Below are positions 33,801-43,610 of a DNA stretch of 64,000 nucleotides, one piece after another. The notes below the pieces were generated by a model. That model saw nothing but the letters and a program-made list of their open reading frames with translations, ran no database searches and was not told where the DNA came from. Position 1 is the stretch's first letter, and the number at the start of each line of letters is the position of its first letter. Position numbers and translations under genes: made by a program. Source of the stretch: Ciona savignyi (lineage: Eukaryota; Chordata; Ascidiacea; Phlebobranchia; Cionidae). The DNA lies in assembly GCA_000149265.1 (NCBI GenBank), contig CH003390.1, positions 215,902-279,901 on the forward strand, read 5' to 3'.

Positions 33801-35287
33801 GTAATAATGACGTAGTTCTATATTTGTTATCCACGGCAATGCCTTACTACGCAGTGGTGCAAATTATGAATGAAAGTGGCACGGCAGTGTGCCGAATGGT
33901 TAACGCGATCGATACATTCTATACAAAAACCTTCTTAGAAACGAGTCCATCAGGTAAAGAATTGGTATCCTGGTTGTCCCCATTTACTATAATACCTCAG
34001 GTAACCTAGTTGCGCTTCGTATCATAAAGTTTTAGTTATTTTGCCCACGAATATTGTTTACAACATCTCGGTTGTTTCACCCACGAACACACGATCCTCC
34101 TATCACATTGTTATCACCCAATGAACCTCCCAACCTCCCAGGTTCGTGAAGTTGAACGGGAAGATCCAGTCCGGGATGGAAGTGATGGGATTCTTCTTCA
34201 CCACCAACTTCCAGTGGGATCGGAGCAACGCTGATCGTCTCCTCCAAGCTTTCCAACCCGGGGATAGAAAGGTGGGTGCCTCGACCGTGGGCATGCGGTA
34301 TTTACGATGGATCTGTCCCCATACGTTTAAAATTCTTCTTTGATGCTGGTTAGATTATAAGGTTGCGAGTCGGCCCATCAGCCGAAAGGTTGGATCGAAA
34401 CCAGTTGGTCGGTTAAGTTATTGTGCAAAGAAATTATAAGCGAATGTTGCTTATGACCCACGCTGCTTTGTTTACAAAATCTTATTGTCTCCATTGTTTT
34501 AAACACACTTTAACAGCTCTAGTAACCTGATGGTGAGCACAAGGTAACCCGACGATTGCCCATTACGATTATTCACCCCGTGATAAGACATGAATTTCAC
34601 TTAACAGTTGGTTAGAATTGAAGGTTTAATCAAATGTTTGTTTGCAGATGTACAATTTGGACGTCCGAGCTTTCAGCTGGGAGGATTATTTCATGACGTA
34701 CATCACCGGAGCAAAGAAGTTCATCTTGAAGGAAGAGGATCATGCGAATGACCGGAAAATAATGCAAAGGTGAGAGAACGACTTGTGTTGGACCGAGTAT
34801 GCTGGCACCAGTTAAAAGGTTAAGTGCGTCGCCTTTCAATCGAAAGGTTGCAGGTGCGAAACTGGTCGCTAGCTAGTCGGTTGTGTCCTTGGGCAAGGCA
34901 CTTTGCGGACATTGCCTGAACCCAGCGGATTAAAGGGTTCTACCAAATTGAAGGAACGTGTCTATCATACATAACACACCACCATTGCTCCGGTAACCCG
35001 ACGGTGGGCGCGAGGTGATCTGACGATTGCCTGTGTGTTAACCCCCTTGGTTTTCCCATTATCGTGGATACACATAAATAAACTATCCCTAATCGATCTT
35101 ATCAACATTCCCTTCATTACCTTATCCCAATACCACGTGACGCAGGATTAAGACGGCTAACATGGTAGCATTGCAAACACTTGCTGGACTTAGCGCGGTG
35201 GGAATCGCCACCATGTTCGGGTTGACCTCGAGCGTATGGGATCTAACAAGCTCGGTAGTGGGAGATCCCCTTTCGCTATTCGCATAA
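27804..35287 (+). CDS. Fatty acyl-CoA reductase, paralogue C
   Basis: Complete FAR1/2-like gene, 13 coding exons, 570 residues predicted. Exons: 27804-27833, 28036-28227, 28967-29142, 30402-30490, 31032-31170, 31364-31487, 31829-32099, 32644-32766, 33345-33429, 33651-33740, 34142-34271, 34648-34769, 35146-35287; all phases join. Rossmann TGGTGFLG at residues 27-34, YTLTK with Tyr213 and Lys217, then the conserved [12 protein letters not shown] and VPLKSAS/FAR_C blocks. Two starts are possible: ATG in the 30-nt first exon (27804), or an internal ATG at residue 15 in context ACCATGG (exon 2), the position that is TTA in paralogue B. Exon 7 carries an acidic/serine-rich extension (DEESLDDGIEASGSERSNS) longer than in A or B. 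The final exon encodes a moderately hydrophobic tail (LSAVGIATMFGL) ending LFA-stop. A TATA box and a CRE-like site lie about 0.6 kb upstream. Some FAR_C exons are the most diverged of the three paralogues, so substrate preference may differ. Confidence 0.92.
28790..28880 (-). mobile_element. Short tRNA-SINE, degraded
   Basis: Reverse orientation; keeps GAATCGGTCGCGCTAACCAT, in FAR C intron 2. Confidence 0.6.
29229..29326 (-). mobile_element. Short tRNA-SINE, degraded
   Basis: Reverse orientation; ends TTTAACCATTCGGCCATATG, in FAR C intron 3. Confidence 0.65.
30640..30840 (-). mobile_element. Long SINE, old copy
   Basis: Reverse-strand blocks CACCCACCGTCAGGTTACCA and GTGTTGTGAATGATTAAG, FAR C intron 4. 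Confidence 0.6.
31545..31790. repeat. About 110-bp minisatellite in FAR C intron 6
   Basis: A little over two units (period 108-111 bp) containing CATGCCCACAGTCGAGTTG and TTATTACAGTGTGTGGATGG. The core resembles the reverse strand of the long SINE (CCCACCGTCGGGTTACCGG...TATTGCAGTGTGTTG), so it probably grew from a SINE fragment. Related units lie at 25540-25700. Confidence 0.8.
32145..32430 (-). mobile_element. Long SINE, full length, FAR C intron 7
   Basis: GAATATTCATGTTTATCCCC to CTAATCAGTCGA head. Confidence 0.85.
32850..32957 (+). mobile_element. Long SINE, head fragment
   Basis: GTAGTTAGTCTTGTGG to CAAGACACTTATACGATA. It meets a reverse copy head-on at 32958. Confidence 0.7.
32958..33226 (-). 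mobile_element. Long SINE, nearly full
   Basis: TTTATGTTTATCCCCGTGAA to CTAACCGGTCGGAC; ends about 120 bp before the FAR C exon at 33345. Confidence 0.85.
34808..35090 (+). mobile_element. Long SINE, FAR C last intron
   Basis: GTTAAGTGCGTCGCC head to AACTATCCC tail; a + fragment also lies at 34498-34592. Confidence 0.85.
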
Positions 35288-35463
35288 CCATGAATCTACA
35301 AAAATGATAAACAAATAACACTAGATATGATCATTGAGTAAACTCGGCTGCGGGCATGTGGTATTCTAATTGACTATCCACACCCTGTAACCATAAGCTA
35401 GTTATCCGTACTAAGAAAATATTTTCCTGCTTCCATTTTTATAGCAGTTCCTTTCGTGTTTTT

Positions 35464-35567
35464 TCGAGCTTAGTTTTGAACCCATTAGGATTTCGTCACT
35501 AAGACCGTTTTTATTTTCAAGTCGGTAAAGTATCAGTCGATTTAACCATTCGGCCACGTGACCGTAG
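35464..35567 (-). mobile_element. Short tRNA-SINE
   Basis: Reverse orientation, CGAGCTTAGTTTTGAACCCA to CGGCCACGTGACCGTA, 3' of FAR C. Confidence 0.7.
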
Positions 35568-36349
35568 TCCTGTTGCGTGTTTTCATCGAAGAAACAAAAA
35601 TTAACGGCAACACACCTATCTTCAAATACAACATGTTGTAACGATGGTAAATTTTTAACCATTTTTCAAAAATATGAAAATCAACCATTAATTCGATCAA
35701 TATCCCGTTTGAGTTCACTTTCTTTCACTTACATTTCAATTCTCTCGTTTTTATCTTTGTAAATATTCCACCGCCACTTTTCTCGCATTTTCACTGTGCT
35801 GCTGCTGTTGAAATGGGTATTTTAAGTATTTCTTGTGTGTTAGAAACGCGTGTTGCGATTATTGTGTTTTTATGTGATTTTTTATGCAATTTTACTTTAT
35901 ATAGCTACAATGCCGTAGGCATGTGAGCCAAGTGCGCTTTGATTGTGATTCATGAGTTCCAAAACAATTTTATGTTTCTTTTTAATAAATAATGCATCTT
36001 GTACTTTATTCTTCTGGTAACAGCTTTATATTTGAAAAAATGACTTATTCGTCAAGGTTTGTTTATGGTAATACGCAAAAGAAAGTTTAAAATCCCGCCC
36101 ACGCGTATATAGAATAGCTATCCAGGCACTTATAACATCAAAGATCCGGTCAAAGTTCGGTAGTTATTTGCGGCCGGTTGAGGGCGGTATAGATTTAGAT
36201 AATCGAAGGATAATTTGTTACTTGATTGCGAAGACACGCGGTTAACAATAAGTATTTTATGACAATCGGTATAATACCTTGCTTCCATGTTTGGGAACGA
36301 AGTTATTACAGCCTGTGAAATGAACAAAAAAAAATTTTGAGTGTTCGTA

Positions 36350-36540
36350 GGATTATTACCTCGCGTCCACCGTCGGGAACTGGAGCGATTGTCGGTGTTC
36401 TATATATTATTTAATTTAAGTGAAAACTTTATTGAATTCAGGCAATATTTGCTTAGTATTTTGCCCAAGGGCACACCTTATTAGCTAGCGACCAGTTTGG
36501 AAGCCATTATCTTTCGGGTTAAAAGCGACGCACTAACCTA
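36350..36540 (-). mobile_element. Long SINE, diverged
   Basis: ATTACCTCGCGTCCACCGTC body to CTTTCGGGTTAAAAGCGACG head. Confidence 0.7.
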
Positions 36541-36695
36541 CAAAGAGAATCGACCAGGTATATGGAGTGAACAAAAAAGCAGCAAGCAAATCTCTATCAT
36601 GTAAACTGCAATAGCTCCTGGCAGTTTGCAAGAAACTTTCATAAAAAATCCAGTTTTATTTCACACCCTGGGTTCCCCGATTTCGGCCAAGGGGG

Positions 36696-37012
36696 TCAAC
36701 GATGGGCGCGAGATGATCTGTCGATTGCCCGTGAGATAACCCCCTTGGTTTTCCTATTCACGGGATAAAGATGAATATCCTATTCTATCCTACCCTAACA
36801 CACGGGTAATCGTCAGATCACCTCGCGCTGACTGTCGGGTTACCGGAGCTATTGCAGTGTGTTGTGTATGATTCACACGTTCCTTCAATTAAGTAGAACG
36901 CATTAATCCGCTTCAAGCTTACTTAAAATGTCCGTTAAGTGACTTGCCCAAGGACACAACCGACTAGCCGCAGCCCTTCGACTGAAAAAGCCACGCACTA
37001 AACCACTTAAAT
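36696..37012. mobile_element. Two long SINE pieces joined tail to tail
   Basis: A + fragment (36696-36793, tail ATATCCTATTCTATCC) meets a reverse copy (36795-37012, starting at TAACACACGGG). Confidence 0.75.
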
Positions 37013-37306
37013 AAATCTGTAGGACAGTATTGAATTAAAATTTATATTTTAACGTTAAAAAATGTAAAATATCGTGTCTAACGACTTTAAACAAATTAAT
37101 CATGTTATTTTAAAAAATACTCCCCTCTAAAAATATCCACATGTGCGTCCTCGACGGAGGGACTTCCCCCAATACAAGGTCACTATATTGTTTACATTGC
37201 ATTTGTTGTGTGCATTGTGATAATGCATTTATTTGTCCGGCGATTAAAAGGTTAAAGGTGTATGTAGCTATTTAATTTCCTGTATGGGAATTTGTACAGG
37301 GCAATA

Positions 37307-37491
37307 CTAAAAGAAAAAAAGCGGAAAAGAGTAAAACTGCTTACTAAAATTGTGGAAACTAATTTAAGCCCTGTCCTAAACATTATTGTCAACCTCAGAA
37401 CTAACCGTAACTCTCAACTCCATGTTTAAAACTAACTCTAATGTCATTATCTTGATTTTAGTGTGCAGTTTCCTTCTTTCCCTTGTTTTAG
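37307..37491. mobile_element. MITE, same family as 7039-7222
   Basis: Same ends (ACTAAAAGAAAAAAAGCGG left, CTTCTTTCCCTTGTTTTAG right) and the same interior (CTAAACATTA, CCATGTTTAAAACTAACTC) as the copy in FAR A. Confidence 0.6.
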
Positions 37492-37509
37492 TTTTTATGT
37501 AAGTAAACC

Positions 37510-37671
37510 AAAAGAAGGGTAAGAGGGAAGGAGGGATGGAAACTGATCACTTAAACTATGGCAACTAATTCTAACCCTGCCGTAAACAGTAATCTCAACC
37601 CCAATTATAAAAATAACTTTTACTATGGCAATATTTTTTAAGTCTGCAGATTCCCTCCTTTTAGTTTTTAG
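37510..37671. mobile_element. MITE, same family, shortened copy
   Basis: The left end AAAGAAGGGTAAGAGGGAAG and right end CCCTCCTTTTAG match the two other copies. It sits directly after the copy ending near 37491, giving a tandem pair. Confidence 0.55.
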
Positions 37672-37966
37672 GAAACCAAAAGGAAACTAAATGTAGTGTC
37701 TAAATTAAAGTTGCTTTTGATTGCCTGTTTTCTTATCTTAATAGTTTTTTTTCGGAATTTTTGTGTTTTACCCCCCATGAATAAAGGAAAACTAAAAAAA
37801 GTTTTTACTCATTAAATTGTCAGACTATGTAATCGAGTATTCTCAAACAGGTAGCACATTATTGTGCGGGGCTTCACTAATCTACAAGACAGCGGGGCGG
37901 GACAACACACTATATCATGAGCAGGATCGGTTATGGAAAGGGGTATTTTATGAGCTGAAAGAAGTA

Positions 37967-38072
37967 TTTTCGTCACTAAAACAAGCGGGACAGATTAAGG
38001 GTATATCATGATATAATTTCCCTTTAATGATATACCATTACCCCGTCCCGCTTATGTTAGTGACGAAAATAT
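37967..38072. repeat. Inverted repeat, hairpin-forming
   Basis: CGTCACTAAAACAAGCGGGAC near 37974 is inverted as GTCCCGCTTATGTTAGTGACG near 38050, with a TATATCATGATATA-like centre. It may be the core of a palindromic element disrupted by the MITE at 38113. Confidence 0.7.
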
Positions 38073-38112
38073 CATTTTGCCCTTCTATGCCCTGTCCCGC
38101 CCTGTTGTTCCG

Positions 38113-38278
38113 TGGTCCCTCCATTTTGCACAGGTCCACTAGGTCCAGCGCTAGGTCAGCTAGAGTTAGTTTTAAACATGGGGTTGGAGTTAGGGTTAGT
38201 TCTGAGGTTAAGATTAGTGTTTAGGGCAGGGAACTAGACCTAGCGGACCAAGAGGACCTGTACAAAATAAAGGAACCC
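38113..38278. mobile_element. MITE with 8-bp target duplication upstream of gene D
   Basis: 166 bp. The left TGGTCCCTCCATTTTGCACA and right TGTACAAAATAAAGGAACC are imperfect inverted ends of about 25 bp. TTGTTCCG is duplicated on both sides (38105-38112, 38279-38286). Confidence 0.7.
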
Positions 38279-38475
38279 TTGTTCCGCCATGCTGTCCTGC
38301 TGATTAATGAAGCCCATCTTGCGTCCACTGTTGGGTTAGCGAAGTTATTGCAGTTTGTTTTGATTGATTAAGTCAACACTTCGTAGTGACTTTGTAGAAA
38401 TAGTAATTTGTTAAATATTTTTTATAATTCACTTAATTCTTGCAGTAATGGTGGTTAGGTGGTAGAATTTGTAAA

Positions 38476-41400
38476 ATGAGTGAAAATGTGAAAATCCATG
38501 TCAGCGCAGCAGATAGCATTTCAGATCAACCAATTACTATTTCTGTATCAGGTAAGTTATACAACATTTGTTTGCAATTGCATTGATGCATTTATTTTGT
38601 TTAATTCTATAGTTTATTATTTTCTTATGTCGGAATGGATATGAGGGGGGGTAGGTAGATCGGTTCAAAACTAACCATAGCTAATAAATTGTCCTTAGGC
38701 AAGGTACTTGAAGGAATTTAACTTAATTAAGTCAGGGGTTGAACGAAATTAAGGCAAAATATTAAAATTGTTGAATTCAATCTTAAGCTGTTTGTTTTAA
38801 ACGTTGGTATGGTTATGTTGTTGGATTGTGAGTTTAAATAATTTTTTCCAGTAATTTTAGGCAAAAATTCAGTTTACTATCCTTGCAATTTCGAGTGTAA
38901 ATCTGCAATGTCTACATTGGTATGAAACACAACTGTAAATTGGTTGTATAGTATCCTACATTCACACCTGGTATTATATGCAAAATGTTATCCGAAGACC
39001 CAAGTACATACATTCTAGGTTACTAAATATATATTTAATAAATGTGTACAAATATATTTACATTAAAAAATGCGAATGACTTTATTGTTGTGTATATATT
39101 CCACATTGCAAACTTAACCCTTTAAAAACGAGATAACCAAATTCAGATTTTCTGAGATGTACTTATTCAAAATAAAAAATCTCCAAAATTTCTTGTCAAA
39201 ACTGGTAAAGTTTGGTCTTGTTGGAAAGTCTTATGATATATCTTAACAGCAAAAATAAACATAACTTTGCCTTTGAAAATTTTAAGTGAAGTTTTCTTGA
39301 ATTTAATGACTTTTAACACGCAAGGTGCTAGAGCACTACAAAGCGGACTCGGTCAAAACGCGCAAACTGCGCAAAAAGAATCTTTCCCAAGGGTTAAATA
39401 CTTACTAAGTTTCAGATTAAAAAGATAAGGTTTTTCTGTGAATGGACATATGAAGGTTCAGGGGCCAGGAATGTTTAAATATAAGGAAAACGTTTACACC
39501 TCATATTTACCTAAATAAAAAAAAATCTATTTTAAGTTAAATTTTCATCCCCAGGTTTAAAGCCCAAGAAGTCACAATTTTTGTTAACAATTTGTAAAGG
39601 AGGTACCAGGGTACAATTTTAAATATAAGGATGGAATTTATACCCATACACCCCTAATTTTTTCATAGAATTATAAAATCAGTTTTATTTATTAGTTTTT
39701 TATTTTCATTCCCAGGTTTGAAGCCCTTACAAAGAGTAACGCTGCACTCACACACAACTATAGACAATGGAAATGCATTTGAGTGTGTGGCTGTGTACAA
39801 GGCTGATGGTGAAGGTGAATCTATGTTGATTAAAGTTTTGTAATTAATTTTTGACTTTAATATTGAAATGTTCAAGTTAGGGTGGCATATTCATATATAT
39901 TCTTGAGGTTTAGAAAACGTACGGAGCGTTATGACAGGGAAAATGTTCATACTACTGACACAGTCGGGTTACTGGAGCTATTGTAGTGTATTGAGTACTA
40001 TAAAGACATTGCTACAGTCGTTTTAGCTTGGTGGGTTGGTGCGTCACTTTTCAGCCAAAAGGTTGCAGATTCGAAACTGGTTGCTAGCTTGGTTGTATTC
40101 TTGGGCAAGACTTTTACAGGGCATTGCCTGAACCCAGCAGATTAATGGGTTCTACCAAATTCAAGGAGCGTGTGAATCATATACAACACAGTGTTAACCC
40201 TCCTGATATTTTCCCATTCACAAGGATAAACATGAATTTTATAACCAATTCTAAACGGCCTTGTCAAAGAACAACCGGGTGCTGATTTTGATCTCTCAAC
40301 CTTACGGTCGATAATCAAACGCTTTACACATGACCCACCTTATCCACCAGTGTCTAACATCTTCTTATCACCCAACCCAGCAGTGAAACCACTTCCTTCA
40401 GGTAGAATCAATGTCGACAAAGATGAATCAATTGGAGGAAGTTATAAAGGAGTCGAAAGGATGGGTTTATTGTGGGCAATGCAACCTTCTCTTCTTAATA
40501 AGGTAATGAGATGTTCTAACTTTACAGCATATTATGATGGGGGTCTGTTAGCAGATGAAAGGTTGTGGGATCGAAACCAGTCTCTTGTTTGTTCAATGTG
40601 TCCTTGACAAGGCACTAAGCGGATATTACCTGAACCCAGTGGATTTAAAACTAAAAAAAAATTGTGAGGACATCTCACCCACCGTCGGGTTACCGGAGCT
40701 ATTGCAGTGTGTTGTGTATGATTCACACATTCCTTCAATTTAGCAGAACCCATTAATCCGTTGGATTCAGGCAATGTCTGTAAAGTGCCTTACCCAAGGA
40801 CACAAGCTAGGGACCAGTTTCGAAACTGCAAACTTTCAGTTAAAAAGATGCACTTAACCACTAGACTAATCTGTCGGACATATTCCCATGAACCCAACAG
40901 TAATCTTAACCTAATCTATCAATCACCGGATAACAACCCCGCAATTCCAGCAACCGTTTGCTCGGTTTGTAAAGTTGGATGTCACCACCCCTCTAATGGT
41001 GAGGTTGTGCGTGTACGAGGAGTCGATATTCACGCTGGAGCAACTCGGCTTGGAGCATGTGAGGGAGCTTGCTTCAACGCAGATAAACAGGTGGTTTATG
41101 GCGGAGGGGACTAAAAGGATACCGGTCACGGTGGAAAGTCATGGGGTTCATGGAACGCTCTTTATACCCCCTGGGGAGGGTCCATTTCCAGGTATTTGTG
41201 GACTATCAAAATATTCAAGAGGCGGGCAACTGCTCTAGTCAGCGGGCCAGATTTGGGAAAATGAAGTTCTTGGTGGGCCGGATTATTACACCGATAGCAT
41301 TCAATATCTTAATTACAGGGTATGGTTAGATACAGTCTGTATGCCAGTCAAAATCTCTTTATGGGCCGTATGTTGCCAATGACTGGGCTAGACGGTTGTG

Positions 41401-42517
41401 ACCATGTTTCAGACAATAAGCAGATCGCCTAAATTAAAACTAAAGAAATGTCTCAATCAAACACAATGCAATAGATCTGGCAATCCACCATTGGGCATGA
41501 GGTAATCTGATGATTGCCTGTGTGATAACGTTTTCCATTCATGAAAAAAAAAGTGGAAATCCTATAAATCATAACCAATATTTCCCCCTCTGTTATCAAA
41601 TTTGCTAGTAATAAATAAAAAATTAAAAATTCTAATTTTATTATTAATTTAAAAAATCTAATTTTATAATTAATTAAAATATGTAATTCTATGTTTTTCA
41701 CCCAGCCGTGCTGAATTTATTCGGAGGATACCCCGGTGCGATGGATTTCAAGGCTTCTCTCCTCGCTTCACATGGGTTTGTCACATTGGCGCTTGCTTAT
41801 TATGGGGTGGCTGGAATGCCGACGTTCGAAACCTTCGGGGGAATGAAGTCGTTTGAACTTGAGTATTTTGAGAAAGCGTTTGCTCTACTGAGTAGTATCC
41901 CAGTGGTGGATAGTTCATGTGGGTTCGGACTGATTTGTATATCGTTCAGCACACACATAGTGCTCGCTGCCGCGTCAGTATTACCGCAAGTCAAGTGTGT
42001 GGTGTGGATCAATGGGATGATCCATACAAGCTACATCACGCTCACATACAGAGGGAGGGAATTCCCCGTTTCCACTATTTCCTCTGAAGCGGAGGACTTC
42101 ATCCGAAACGGGATCTTCATTGGAAGGAAGTTCTTCCCGTTCACGCACGATCCCTTTCATTCGGATGTAGCCGACAGTTTAACTCCATTTTATCAGCGAA
42201 AGAACGTCGCCTACCTCTTCATAGCTGGACTCGATGACAACAGCGTACAATCTGAACTATGGGCAAACCAAGCTGAGAAGTTATTGAAAATGGCGAATCA
42301 CCCGAGTTATAAAATCCTTCGTTACCCCGGGGCTGGGCACTTGATCGAGCCCCCGTTTGCCCCGCATAACGCGATAAGTGCTCAGAAGGGGCAGTCGGTG
42401 ATAATGGACTGGGGTGGTGAGATGATCCCACATTGCTGGGCTCAGAAGGATTCTTGGACGAAACAGGTCGACTTCTTAAGGGAGAATCTTGTAGGGAAAC
42501 TCACATCAAAGATGTAG
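38476..42517 (+). CDS. Acyl-CoA thioesterase / BAAT family protein D
   Basis: Type-I ACOT/BAAT family: hydrolyses acyl-CoA or transfers the acyl group to an amino acid. Five coding exons, 442 residues: 38476-38551, 39716-39814, 40402-40502, 40951-41191, 41706-42517, phases consistent. The N-terminal beta-sandwich domain (exons 1-4) includes GVERMGLLWAM and GTLFIPPGEGPFPG. The alpha/beta hydrolase domain is almost entirely in exon 5 (LFGGYPGAMDFKASLLA, LALAYYG). Predicted triad: Ser252 in C-I-S-F-S, Asp349/350 in LDDN, His384 in GHLIEPP. The elbow departs from the usual G-x-S/C-x-G because both glycines are replaced. The C-terminus is ...TSKM, a PTS1-like peroxisomal signal. Met1 is in context AAAATG; an acceptor-like TTCTTGCAG about 30 nt upstream could be a 5'UTR or trans-splice site. 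E follows after about 1.1 kb. Hydrolase versus acyltransferase activity cannot be told from sequence alone. Confidence 0.92.
39118..39393. mobile_element. Possible TTAA-flanked (piggyBac-like) MITE in gene D intron 1
   Basis: TTAA occurs immediately before CCCTTTAAAAACG (39114-39117) and after CCCAAGGG (39394-39397). Terminal CCCTT inverted ends plus a TTAA target are typical of piggyBac-type elements, but the inverted repeat is only 5-6 bp, so chance is possible. Confidence 0.4.
40018..40246 (+). mobile_element. Long SINE, gene D intron 2
   Basis: GTGGGTTGGTGCGTCAC head to AAACATGAATTTTATAACC. Confidence 0.8.
40668..40880 (-). mobile_element. Long SINE, gene D intron 3
   Basis: CTCACCCACCGTCGGGTTAC to CTAGACTAATCTGTCGG; about 70 bp before the exon at 40951. 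A + head fragment lies at 40555-40640. Confidence 0.8.
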
Positions 42518-42620
42518 ACGGAACAACTAATCTGTCAATTAAGCTGTCAATTAATCAAAAAGAAAGATGGATGTAGACTTTACTAAACAACTAATCTGTC
42601 TATTAATCTGTCAATCAGAA
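42515..42620. repeat. Short duplication at the 3' end of gene D
   Basis: GATGTAGAC...ACAACTAATCTGTCAATTAA, starting at the stop codon of D, recurs about 70 bp downstream as GATGTAGACTTTACTAAACA and ACTAATCTGTCTATTAATCT. The copy duplicates the stop region, not coding sequence. Confidence 0.75.
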
Positions 42621-42769
42621 GATAGAAACAAATATTATGATTTTCATTACAAATCACCAAAGTTAAAATTGAAGAAACAACATATTGTTACCTATCTGTT
42701 GCCATCTTCTTTGTTGAACAAATAAGAATTATAAAGTCCTGGTTCATCCCAATTTGTGGTTGGTCCAGG

Positions 42770-42975
42770 CAACTAATGTCAAACGCCTTGCCCAACTGAC
42801 TAGCTGGCGGCCGGTTTCAATCCTATGACCTTTCAGCTTACGGTGCCTTTACAAGATCGCAACCGACTAGCTAGCGGCCAGTTTCAATCCTAGATCCTTT
42901 CAGCTGATGGTGCATTTACAAGAACACAACTAACTAGCCAGCAGTTGGTTTCATTCCGATAACCCTCCGACCAAT
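42770..42975 (-). repeat. Three tandem SINE heads after gene D
   Basis: The tRNA-like head of the long SINE family, reverse strand (GACTAGCTGGCGGCCGGTTT, GACTAGCTAGCGGCCAGTTT, AACTAGCCAGCAGTTGGTTT), repeated at about 70-bp spacing. Confidence 0.6.
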
Positions 42976-43610
42976 AGCACAAATATTTATTAACCTGAAC
43001 AATATAGTTTTTTATCTGTAGAATATTGCAAATTTGCCAATCTATGCCTTTCTAAGTCACTTTTCTAATATTTACCCTCATGAGTTCTGTTTAATATGAT
43101 TTTTAAGTAACTAATATATGCAAATTAATATTTCATGGTGAATTATGATTAATTTGTTTTCTTGTGTTTTTATACTATTAATATGATTTTATGTACAATC
43201 CATGTTAATACATACGTTCTGTAGGTTTTATTAATGATTGGTTTACTGTATTCTTTTTAACCATTCTCGCATAATTTTAAATTCTACTGACATTCATGTA
43301 ATAGATTTATACATCTTTATATAAATACAGCTCTTATGCATTTTTATGAAATTAAGTATCTTACAACACAGTTAATTTAAGCCATTTTATATTTAAAGCA
43401 TTAAAATGCCTTGTAAGGTAAAGTATCTTAAAATCAAACATACTAATTTGATGTTTATTTGACACAGCACTTGCAGAATCAAAATTCCTTGGATTCTATT
43501 GCATTTTTCTGTAGGCTATTGTTTATCATTTTCATAAAAATTAATATTTTTTTAATTTGATTTAGGGATTTCGTAGGAAATGCTTAGTATTTTAAACATT
43601 TTGCTGTTTG

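Larger units (their letters stand above)
35288..38475. other. Intergenic region between FAR C and gene D
   Basis: No recognised exon. It contains short and long SINEs, three MITE copies, an inverted repeat (37967-38072) and an acceptor-like TTCTTGCAG just before the gene D ATG. AATAAA near 35985 could serve FAR C. Confidence 0.7.
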
